The translations under genes were made by a program, and so were the position numbers. From positions 16,461-80,460 of the IMG/VR virus record IMGVR_UViG_3300041409_000599: a stretch of 64,000 nucleotides of DNA. The stretch is one strand, 5' to 3'. Origin of the DNA: a virus. Shown piece after piece: positions 17,001 to 23,107 of the stretch (position 1 is its first letter; each line of letters opens with the position of its first letter). Below the pieces are notes generated by a model that worked only from the letters and a program-made list of their open reading frames with translations, ran no database searches and had not been told where the DNA came from.

Positions 17001-18550
17001 CTATTGGCAGCTTCCGGTGAGCTTTTGGCCGGTTGCTGTGAGCTTTCGGTCTTTACTTGCACCTTGGCCGCTTCAGCCGTGGCCTTATCGTGCGCTGCCA
17101 CGCCATCATTAATAAGCTTGGCCGCCAGTGCTTCCGCTGCGTCGGGCGTCTTCGCGATGTGGATCTTGCCATCCACCACGACCTTGCCCTTGTTGTCGGC
17201 AATCCACTGCGTCAGGTTCTGGTGCGCCTCGTCGATAACCTGGTTGCGTTTTCCTTCCGGGACTTTTGCGATCGTCTGCGCCAGATGGTCAACCTGCGCG
17301 CCCGAAAGCTTGTTGCCAAACTCCTCGCCCGGAGTGGGTGGCGGCGGCGCCGGAGGCGGTACCGCTGGCCTTCCTGCAACAACGTTCTTGGCCATCGTCG
17401 CGGAGGCGTTGGCCTTCACCATCGACGCAACCTCAGAAGGCATCGGCCTTGGAGGTGCTTCAGGATTGTGCGGCGTACCGGTTATTTCTCCCGGCCCGGG
17501 TCCAAGTTGGCGTGGCTGGCCGGTTCTTCCAGTTGATGTGTCGCCTTCCGGTGCGGCTTTGTCCTCATAAGAAAATCCTCGCGAGAACTTTCGTCCGAAT
17601 CGCGTATCACCGACTTTGGCCCCAATCGTCACGTCTTCCGGGGTCACGCGGACACCGCCAGATACCCTGTCACCAAAAGCGGAGAACTCTCCTATCCGGG
17701 TTGGACGTGGTCCCGGGCCTTTACCGTAGCCGGACTTCAGCCCGGAAACCACGCCCAGGGCTGACGGCGCAAACATCGACACCGTGCGAATCAGGTCTTC
17801 ATCTTCAGGCGATACATGCCCGTGGACGGCTGCGCCTGCGCCCTCGCTGGCGAGCATGCCTGCGCCGAATCCCAGCGCTGTCTTGGCCGGGGCCATCACA
17901 CCAGATGCCGCTACCAGCGGCAAACTGACATCGCCTACGCCCTTGATGGTTTCAGCAATGCCGCTCATTTCCTGCCGCCGGGCTGCTTCGGGCATCCGTG
18001 TAAGCGGTACGCGCTGGCCGGTACGAGGATTGGTAAAGAACGCGCCGTTGTCCGGTACCTGCTGGCTTTCAGCTTTCTTGATGTCGCTGGCACCGCTGGC
18101 AATCTGCTCCGGGCCAGTCGTAAACGGACGCGCCGGATCATAGATCGGCATATCCGCTTCAGGCACGGCAGAGAGTGGAACGCGCTGGCCAGTCCGAGGA
18201 TTCGTGAAATGGCCGTCCGTTGGTTCCTTCGGTGCACCTGCAACCGGAGCCAGCGGCATACCGGCGGATTCACTGGCGGCAGTCTGTGGACTCTTCGCGC
18301 GCGCCACGGACGCCTGTGTGTCTTTGTCCGGCTGGTTCCAGAGCGTTCCAACCACATCAGAAAACTTTGGCGCAGGACGAGACGCGGCCGGTGCTTTGTA
18401 TCCGGGAGAGCCGGGGCCAAGGGGATTGCCGCCGAGCGCAGTTCCGGTGCTGGGTTTGGCTATCTCGTCTTCGCCGAAGGTGATCGGCTTGGACGACTGG
18501 CCGGACTGATCGATGTCCTGATCGCTAAAAACTACCGGGGAATCGGGCAT
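11093..18550 (-). CDS. Giant polyvalent protein with 2H phosphoesterase, ADP-ribosyltransferase-like, GGDEF-like and ParB-like domains
   Basis: This 2,485-residue protein combines several domains. The N-terminal linker has two copies of FTNPRTGQRVPL (about 115 and 172) and a hydrophobic patch near 205-245. A 2H phosphoesterase (LigT-like) follows, with HVT motifs near 643 and 725. Next is an ADP-ribosyltransferase-like domain with YHGT (about 790) and GPGLYLTD (about 816). A degenerate GGDEF-like domain has KGDEFLYRG (about 1067) and a SYGTG...HKHKTARE end. A ParB-like domain has NGHHR (about 1249). Long helical regions follow, with NPARHVYNIGNHW near 2020 and a hydrophobic helix near 2245. 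This is the polyvalent-protein plan of phages and conjugative elements, thought to enter the new host with the DNA. It sits between tail genes and terminase, as internal virion proteins do. Confidence 0.85.
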   Translation of the reverse strand: MPDSPVVFSDQDIDQSGQSSKPITFGEDEIAKPSTGTALGGNPLGPGSPGYKAPAASRPAPKFSDVVGTLWNQPDKDTQASVARAKSPQTAASESAGMPLAPVAGAPKEPTDGHFTNPRTGQRVPLSAVPEADMPIYDPARPFTTGPEQIASGASDIKKAESQQVPDNGAFFTNPRTGQRVPLTRMPEAARRQEMSGIAETIKGVGDVSLPLVAASGVMAPAKTALGFGAGMLASEGAGAAVHGHVSPEDEDLIRTVSMFAPSALGVVSGLKSGYGKGPGPRPTRIGEFSAFGDRVSGGVRVTPEDVTIGAKVGDTRFGRKFSRGFSYEDKAAPEGDTSTGRTGQPRQLGPGPGEITGTPHNPEAPPRPMPSEVASMVKANASATMAKNVVAGRPAVPPPAPPPPTPGEEFGNKLSGAQVDHLAQTIAKVPEGKRNQVIDEAHQNLTQWIADNKGKVVVDGKIHIAKTPDAAEALAAKLINDGVAAHDKATAEAAKVQVKTESSQQPAKSSPEAANRTPEATSTPAAPVRQFLASSRPPKATPAQEPQAPTPQPVQTDLGETQAPGVPQESQSTQNLTGNEGAKQEVAAPKVFTENDIQPAHEYASTQVNIEPKSELGQRHTEAVAAIPEEHLGPNGKEKTPHVTVRYGLKDDSPEAIAHIKDAAAKIAPFEATVGKTGSFPATKEGAHPVIVHVEKSPELNALRSAVEGAGEFKPDDHGEYKPHVTLGYVKPEHVAKYEGGSHLEGGKIPVDHVVVSKRDGTEERIPLEGGYKYEPLTHEELPGGKTFYHGTPHGLTELKEADPVGFSGELNIYGPGLYLTDNPKVAEGYKRTRKPDEGRTEQRHVLSAELPGAKVLDLEKPLPDKVLQLFNKRIEQYTPLGMSAFPEGTKGTHIYSELRDESAAQRIPAYEIQDLLGDISQNLVEMGYHGLRHEGGRSAGKKYGPHNVVVLFPDYDSGKGTVYGNKPDRRTNVAERKRVADMKPHEMARELHTSRLDNGDGTHTEMPIPNGRAFHDAPSSPAVAMSDADALKAFNDKFGYKAGNTILVAKAEAAKEAGLDAYHQKGDEFLYRGESPEQLKAGLEKARAILRNREFTVTDADGNTVTLQGVDFSYGTGTDLKSAEAELHKHKTAREAAGERARGELRGITEVGHEAATQGGTEEVAPQTFHESEIEHQLPEGIPAKGQAGRVRVDDLTIAPKEFQYKLNTNEHGVTNLLSGQKWNDDLAGVVSIWHNPADGKTYVVNGHHRVQLAKENGAHDLLARHLNVDTAGEARATGALQNIAEGRGTAVDAAKFFRESGISPADLSKHGISLGESKAADGLALSKLDQSIFERVATGKMSEGRGVAIGQATSDPAQQEAILKLLDKREKQGKSVTDATVAELARFVGNSGNKTIEQGGLFGANQQIHSLALEKAEISAHIKAQIAKERRVFGSVATEDKASALGQVKGQKLKAEQNRKIADAAGQAEEAYNKLSSHTGPVNDILEKSAKELASGYHKPEDVKSRAYQAVRAELRKAVTGSEGQGAERVQEHPGHAEEDAGNADRQASVKPSDLEELRRPKNKSEEPTLPGMEPHVAAEKEAVAEKHGEDLSREITAPKESISTKTGEMERNSPLFRDSEASGQSGLFNQPGAPAKGETVTLADGRSGQVQYVHPEMNIARVKTDDGKTVTVGLKTLKDKSGESGFARLNVPSAVADLVKAAKEKTWDRVLEPGLNKAAKNIDDTLYQLGKQSDADVLRVIKLLKAVGPTTSPEDQAAIYHHKEDSGEALTARQQANLEGVVQPLMDANSEMRAKLNKAGVPMGEDDGYIHREVQGKNNQMERAMRGKGGTGKGNVLSKAASSLKGRRMFAAEDEDGQRVVVHRNGDTMTAFDNGSASEFAKDKPGLQVGDEFNDKDGQRWTLKQATTKEIEEHTGVRYYKNALANTVVDYLQLRRAERANDALDAMKEDPEFKSLSFKPEHGEMPPDGWRTVNLPQFNGYYFEKHLAETLDRFADELHADPAGAMEKIGNLMTASLVLNPARHVYNIGNHWLVERGVTGNFNVFRYPRSFKAGIRAIKAVVTQNDDFVQALDHGAPMMSHRQDLRELHKHLVDSILGYLDHHTDVASMLAKAAGYANHLDMMKGLYKLGQKMTWMSNDIFFLQATYEKALGGMPFEEAAAETAKHIPDYRIPSRVLNSHGLSKFMNSHMLTVFSRYHYGVWKSYGQMLKEAASPDSTWKDRARGFDHLFMLGLLTFVAYEMWDKLLKKITGDPKARMVRSGASAVPYLVNEIVKGNKPPEELIQGTFTPAVLPKTAAELAFNRDFYSGSRIYDRHAPAATIAHDVGKKITGALGPTQQVEKAERSETPTRDLLAYQAGVTFPNSETQSTAVRLMHELLRENMALTPDLQKQLDDKRARIESGDLSQKERKAQLKKQALDELSFYLPRLDRYSDVKKVFNAATPEEKAIIRPIMLKKAVSTMRGNPIEGEREGALHAFEER

Positions 18551-18569
18551 TTGGATTTATGATTGGGGC

Positions 18570-18770
18570 ATGAGAGGACGCGATAATTCAAAAGAGCGCT
18601 ATTGGCAAGCGTCGGTAATGTGTGCGTTGGGATCGCTAGTCTACGCTGTGTTTTTTGGAATCGCGATTGCTAAGCAATTCCCTACTGCCGTGCCAATAAT
18701 TTACGCTCTGATATGTGCATGGTTTCTGTGGCACGCCAAACGTCTATGGGATGGCGATGTAGCTCAATGA
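18570..18770 (+). CDS. Small two-helix membrane protein
   Basis: This 66-residue protein has two hydrophobic segments (about 12-33 and 38-54) joined by a short turn, and basic ends. It starts 19 bases from the divergent start of the polyvalent gene, so its promoter may lie inside that gene. The stop overlaps the ATG of the Tat-signal gene (ATGA). It could be a holin-like or superinfection-exclusion membrane protein, but nothing proves this. Confidence 0.6.
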   Translation: MRGRDNSKERYWQASVMCALGSLVYAVFFGIAIAKQFPTAVPIIYALICAWFLWHAKRLWDGDVAQ

Positions 18771-19102
18771 ACCGCCGCAACTTTCTTCAACTCGCCGCTC
18801 TCGCCGTCGCCGGACAAGCCGCAGAGCGTGTCTTTCCCTTCAGGGTATACAGCATCCCGAAAAATATTGTGGTGGCATCCAACTGGGATCAATTGATCAT
18901 GCCGCCGTCCTCTCTCTACGGCATGCCTTACTATTTCCCGCCCGGCTGCCTTGGTAGTGTCGGCCCGTGGATGGGAATCAGCCGTGCCGAGTTCATCCCC
19001 TTCACAACATTAAAAAAGGACAGCGAAACCGCTGAAGCCGCCAGGACGCTGGCTAAGGCGCTGGACTGCCCTCATACTTACCGCCGGGCAGAATCTTTGT
19101 GA
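18767..19102 (+). CDS. Small protein with twin-arginine-type signal
   Basis: This 111-residue protein starts at the ATG overlapping the upstream stop. The N-terminus MNRRNFLQLAALAVAGQA has the RRxFL pattern and hydrophobic stretch of a Tat signal, followed by a segment with VFPFRVYSIP. Similar short proteins with RR-signals recur in phage genomes in my experience, but their role is not known to me. Its last 50 bases overlap the opposite-strand gene at 19053. The 18 codons before this start are not counted because they read through the previous gene. Confidence 0.6.
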   Translation: MNRRNFLQLAALAVAGQAAERVFPFRVYSIPKNIVVASNWDQLIMPPSSLYGMPYYFPPGCLGSVGPWMGISRAEFIPFTTLKKDSETAEAARTLAKALDCPHTYRRAESL

Positions 19103-20411
19103 TCTTTATCTTCTGCCCTTTCACCGTCACGATATCGCCCTTCTGCCGGCCAGTCTGCGTATTCGAGGTCTGACGCTGCGCTGCTTCGCCCTGTAGCTTC
19201 CCGCCTTTGCGGTGAGAGAGAATGTCATCACGCACCTGATCGCGTTCGCCTTGAGCATCAGCCAGTTGCTTGTCGATGCCATTCGTATCCTGCTTGAACA
19301 GCACCGCATCGCGCCGCGCTCCCATCAGCGAATCGATCTTCTTGTCATTCAACTTCGTGCGGTTCTTAAAGTCTCGCTGCTCCGCCGGCGAGAGTCCATT
19401 TAGTTCCTGATTGTTCTCGTCCTTCCCGCCGCTCTTGCGATGCATGTAGTTGAACATCGCCCGCGCGTTCGGATCGCCCAGCAGCGCGCCCTCTTCCGCC
19501 GTCTTCGGCGTGTACGGCACCATCTGCCCGCCCTTGGTCTTCACCATCAATTCCACTTTGCCGGTTGCGGGATTCTTCTGCAGTGACGGCCGCGCGTTCT
19601 GTGCCGGAGTGTTCTGGTCCTCCTGCGCTTTCCGTGTCTCTTCCGCGCGATCGTGCTTTGCTTTTTCCTCCGCCAGTGACGACCGGGCGCTTGCGGTTTC
19701 CTGCTGCGCTGCCGCCGTCTCTCCCCGCGCTGCGCCGATCTGCTGGTCGTACGCCTGCTTGTTGGCCGATTCAAACAGCTTGCGGTTTTCCTCGCCCAGG
19801 TCTTTCTGCTGCTTGATCTGGGTATCGAGGTTTTCCACGTTGCCCTGGCGCTGTGCCTCATCCTGTGAGTAGCGTGAGTTCGTCGCTCCGGGTCCGACGT
19901 TGGCCACCACGCCATGTCCCGACAATCCCGAGCCAAAGTTCGCCAGCGTCCCCGCAATCCTCGCGCCGATACCCATTCGATACTTGGGATCCATCTTCCC
20001 GCCGGCATCACGGATCGGTATCGGCGAGCCAATCTGCGCGCGCTTCTGCATCAGCTCGCCATAGGTCTGCTGCGGCGATGGCGGCGCCGGGGGATACTGC
20101 CGGGTAGTCGAACTGAGATCAAGCGGCGTGCCGCCATTGGGATTCGCGCTGCCCGGAACCGTTGGCGCTGGCGCGCCATCTCCGGAACTGGCAATGCGCT
20201 GGCCCAGGCTTGGACGTGGCTGCTGCTCGGGCTGCGCCGGCGCTTGCGGCGCGGCTGCTGGCTCAGGCTGCTGCGGAGGCTGTGGAATTTCCTGTGCGCG
20301 TTCGCCGGTCGATTCCATCTCGTCGGCGCGCCCCGGCACCTTCACCTTGAAGCCGCCTACATCCTGGTATTTATGCTCGTTTTCTTCTTCTGGTTGCTCA
20401 ATATCAAACAC
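19053..20411 (-). CDS. Probable virion protein, Pro/Gln-rich with a long helical section
   Basis: This 452-residue protein has an acidic N-terminus (FDIEQPEEENEHKYQD), a Pro/Gln/Ala-rich stretch (about 45-110), a Gly-rich segment, and then about 130 residues of charged helix (about 175-300) likely to be coiled coil. The C-terminus is basic (KGDIVTVKGQKIKITKILPG). There is no enzyme motif. It lies between the polyvalent protein and the Hint-domain gene, so an internal virion or ejection protein is the best guess. Confidence 0.65.
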   Translation of the reverse strand: MFDIEQPEEENEHKYQDVGGFKVKVPGRADEMESTGERAQEIPQPPQQPEPAAAPQAPAQPEQQPRPSLGQRIASSGDGAPAPTVPGSANPNGGTPLDLSSTTRQYPPAPPSPQQTYGELMQKRAQIGSPIPIRDAGGKMDPKYRMGIGARIAGTLANFGSGLSGHGVVANVGPGATNSRYSQDEAQRQGNVENLDTQIKQQKDLGEENRKLFESANKQAYDQQIGAARGETAAAQQETASARSSLAEEKAKHDRAEETRKAQEDQNTPAQNARPSLQKNPATGKVELMVKTKGGQMVPYTPKTAEEGALLGDPNARAMFNYMHRKSGGKDENNQELNGLSPAEQRDFKNRTKLNDKKIDSLMGARRDAVLFKQDTNGIDKQLADAQGERDQVRDDILSHRKGGKLQGEAAQRQTSNTQTGRQKGDIVTVKGQKIKITKILPGGKYEGSPAP

Positions 20412-20421
20412 AGTTGATCTC

Positions 20422-21375
20422 CTATGCCATTACCCAGATGCCGTCTGCCATGTAGATATGAGAACCGCCAAGCTTCAGCGGGTAAACCACCTGCGCGCCA
20501 ATATCTTCCACCGATGTGACGATGTCGGTATCGCTTTCAGCCAATACAACCTGCCCGGCCAACTCCGGCATGAATCCGTAGCCACCGATGGCCAGCGCCA
20601 CGGTGTGCGTCTCGCTTCCGCGATGCCTGCGCCCACCCTCGGTTGCCATCGCAAACGATCTGGCCACGGTCGACAGCGGAGTCTCAAGCACCGGATTCGG
20701 CGGCGCCGACGTGCTGAGCGCCCACACATAATCGCCTTTGCGGACTTCTTCAATCGGCTTGTCTGAGCCGTCTGCCATGCGGATCATCGAGCCCGCGCAT
20801 GGGCAGAAGCCCGCCGCGGCCGTACCTGCGCCCTGCGCGATCGCCGGAGCCAGCGTGTCCCAGAATCCCGGCGTTCTCGCCGCGCCCGCCGCATTGCCCA
20901 GCGCTCCATTCGCTCCGCTGATCCCAGTGCCATACAAGCTTGCCTGAATCTCTGCCGGTACCTTCGAAGCGTCCACGCCGTACTGCTCCACTGCTGAAAG
21001 ATTTCTCAGGCGTTCGGCATTCGACGTTGCCATCTCATTCACCACGTCACGCTGCCGCGCCCTGCTGTCTTCCCCTGCTGCCGTCGCGTAGCCGGACGTA
21101 TTCTCGCCCGTCCGCATCGACCGCAAGGCCAGATCGCCCTCCAGAGCCGTATGTCCCGCACTTGCTGCTGTATTGGCCAACGTGTTCTGTGTGGTCTGGT
21201 AATCGCCACCCTCGCCGTAGGTCTTGCGGCCAAAGTTCATGAACCGGCCCAGATTGGCCTTGTAATCGCCAATCGACGCATTGGTGTCACTGAGCGATTT
21301 CTGCGCGTTGGCCTGGTCCTGCGATGATTGCTGCGTGCCCTGGTTTACGACCTGCTTTGATTCAGTGCGGCCCAT
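20422..21375 (-). CDS. Virion protein with C-terminal Hint (intein-like) domain
   Basis: This is a 317-residue protein. Residues 1-190 are Ala/Ser/Asn-rich and helical, like short internal or tail virion proteins. From about 191 the chain reads FCPCAGSMIRMADGS, then KPIEEVRKGDYVWAL, the start of a Hint domain, with the nucleophile Cys at 193. The chain ends GSHIYMADGIWVMA, like intein block G but without the terminal Asn and the following Cys or Ser. It could self-cleave at its N-terminal junction but not splice. It starts adjacent to the acetyltransferase stop. Confidence 0.75.
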   Translation of the reverse strand: MGRTESKQVVNQGTQQSSQDQANAQKSLSDTNASIGDYKANLGRFMNFGRKTYGEGGDYQTTQNTLANTAASAGHTALEGDLALRSMRTGENTSGYATAAGEDSRARQRDVVNEMATSNAERLRNLSAVEQYGVDASKVPAEIQASLYGTGISGANGALGNAAGAARTPGFWDTLAPAIAQGAGTAAAGFCPCAGSMIRMADGSDKPIEEVRKGDYVWALSTSAPPNPVLETPLSTVARSFAMATEGGRRHRGSETHTVALAIGGYGFMPELAGQVVLAESDTDIVTSVEDIGAQVVYPLKLGGSHIYMADGIWVMA

Positions 21376-21840
21376 CTAGTCCCCCAACTCGCTGAAATCA
21401 ATTCCCACCGGCGTCAGGCTCTTCCATACCCTGATATGCGGATATCGCTTCAGGAACCGCGTCATGGCCACGGCAAACCGCTGTGGCACCAGTCCCCAGC
21501 CGCTGCGAAATCCGCGCGACTTTGCCCATTGCGCTTCGTGCGTCAACTCCGTGCCCAGCGATTCCATCACCGCTTTCGATCCGGTAATGATCGCCACTTC
21601 GGCCACCACTTCGGTGTACCTGAAGCCGCTGATCACTCCGTCCTCTTCCGCCACGGCCACGCGAATCACCGGCGGACAGTACGGCGCGAACGCCTGGCTG
21701 TCTTCCTCTTCACAGAACAGTTTTGGCCGGTCAACCTTTACGTCAGTGCCAGCAAAGCGCTTTTCCTGCTCATCCCACAATTCCATGATGCGCGGCAAAT
21801 CTTCCGCCACCGCCGGACGCCAGACTATTTCGGTCCGCAT
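21376..21840 (-). CDS. GNAT-like acetyltransferase domain protein
   Basis: This 154-residue protein begins with TEIVWRPAVAEDLPRIMEL, the usual first strand and helix of GNAT enzymes, then a beta strand pair (VIRVAVAEEDGVISGF) and a later helix with HEAQWAKSRGF. The acetyl-CoA loop is not classical, so activity is uncertain. GNAT-like genes near tail genes are common in podoviruses. I chose ATG 21840 because AAGGA lies six bases upstream; a TTG at 21846 is the alternative. It overlaps the next upstream gene by 16 bases. Confidence 0.6.
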   Translation of the reverse strand: MRTEIVWRPAVAEDLPRIMELWDEQEKRFAGTDVKVDRPKLFCEEEDSQAFAPYCPPVIRVAVAEEDGVISGFRYTEVVAEVAIITGSKAVMESLGTELTHEAQWAKSRGFRSGWGLVPQRFAVAMTRFLKRYPHIRVWKSLTPVGIDFSELGD

Positions 21841-22181
21841 CCGCAATCCTTTTCGTCGACGCTCGCCGCCGCTGCCGCCTTGCCCAGATTCTCAGGATGG
21901 TCCGGATGCGCCAGCACCGCCGGATGCTGCGCGTGTCCGCTCTCTAGGCAATGCGCCAGAAACGCCAGTTCGCGCTCACGCATCATGTGGCGTATGTTTT
22001 CAAGCTTCTGGCCGGCATCGTACGGGACAATCCTGACCTTGCCCAAAGGGAAAGGCTTTGCCGGATCCTCCACCGCTGTATGCGTCGGGTGTACGACCGT
22101 TTGCGCGTGCCCGAAATCGTCCCAGAGTTCCACGGTGACGGAATGCGTTTTCGGGTCAAGCGTGTTCTTTTCGTGGATCAT
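21825..22181 (-). CDS. Small phage protein in tail region, unknown
   Basis: This 118-residue protein has a beta-rich N-terminal half (SVTVELWDDFGHAQTVVHPT) and a His-rich helical second half with RERELAFLAHCLESGHAQH, ending DCGCGPK. It is ATGA-coupled to the upstream gene at 22178. I see no known domain. Its place between tail proteins and the acetyltransferase suggests a minor virion or assembly role. Confidence 0.55.
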   Translation of the reverse strand: MIHEKNTLDPKTHSVTVELWDDFGHAQTVVHPTHTAVEDPAKPFPLGKVRIVPYDAGQKLENIRHMMRERELAFLAHCLESGHAQHPAVLAHPDHPENLGKAAAAASVDEKDCGCGPK

Positions 22182-23107
22182 AGCTGTGGCAGCTTCCTTG
22201 ATCCGCTCCCCGGAGCCCCGCCGCCGGCGGTCGTGCCGCCGCCACCAGGTATGCCGCCGGTGCCGTCAGCCTTCACCGTATGCGTGGTCGCGATATAAAA
22301 CAGAGCGTCCGCAATCGTCTTCAGGTATTGCGTTGCCGTGGGGAACGCCTGCATCAGATTCACGGTCGACCACACCACGGCATAGTCGGTGTCCTGCGCC
22401 GCACCCAGGATGATTGCGCCAGCGGTAGAAATCGCGTTGCCCTGGCCGTCAAAGCGGCTGAAGGCGCTGCCGACGCCGCCCGCGCCATAAACGCGAATAT
22501 CATCCGTGCCGCCATCCACTACCGAATCCACCGTCGCATTGTTGGTGCTGTTCAACGGCGACCGCGGCGCGATGGAAGGCGACCGCATAAACCCGCTCTG
22601 CACGCCTACCGGCCCGCAGGTCTGTGCCGACGAAAAAATCTGCCAGTCATTGAAGTTCTGTCCATCGAACGAACTGCGCACCCGGAAAAAGCGGGTCTCG
22701 TTGGGCCGCTGGTCCTGGCCAAAAACATCCGGGGTAATCCCGTAGTCCAGCAGGCTCGAAGAATTATTGAAATTGCTGTCCGTCGCCGATTGCACATTGT
22801 GGAGAATCACCGCGCCGTTGAGGTTCATGCCCTGGGCGAGCTGGGCGCGCATCTGCGCTACCGACTGCGGATTCACGTTCTGCGGGTTGGTGATGATCCA
22901 GCGGAATTTACCGTCAATGCCTATCACGCTCAACGCACACGCCGGCGGCGGCGCTGTCTGCGTCGGCTGCTGGTTCGGATCATCCACGAAGCGCGGAACC
23001 TTGCCGCCACCGTTGACCGCGATGGAGTCCAGATGCTGGTCCAGGGCGATAACAAACTGCTGCTGCTGGCCGGTGAACGCGCCGACATAGCTTCTCAGTC
23101 CGCTCAT
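22178..23107 (-). CDS. Probable tail or virion protein
   Basis: This 309-residue protein starts at the ATG inside the stop of the upstream tail gene (ATGA). An upstream extension of 15 Cys-rich codons is ignored because it reads through that gene. It is Asn/Gln/Gly-rich with beta strands and has a C-terminal GGIPGGGGTTAGGGAPG linker. Such composition is typical of structural proteins. I cannot assign a family. Confidence 0.6.
   Translation of the reverse strand: MSGLRSYVGAFTGQQQQFVIALDQHLDSIAVNGGGKVPRFVDDPNQQPTQTAPPPACALSVIGIDGKFRWIITNPQNVNPQSVAQMRAQLAQGMNLNGAVILHNVQSATDSNFNNSSSLLDYGITPDVFGQDQRPNETRFFRVRSSFDGQNFNDWQIFSSAQTCGPVGVQSGFMRSPSIAPRSPLNSTNNATVDSVVDGGTDDIRVYGAGGVGSAFSRFDGQGNAISTAGAIILGAAQDTDYAVVWSTVNLMQAFPTATQYLKTIADALFYIATTHTVKADGTGGIPGGGGTTAGGGAPGSGSRKLPQL

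Noticed and set aside
11100-18500. Polyvalent gene as several fused frames from sequencing error
   Set aside because: The frame is open throughout with steady coding character and linker-like Pro/Ala stretches between domains.
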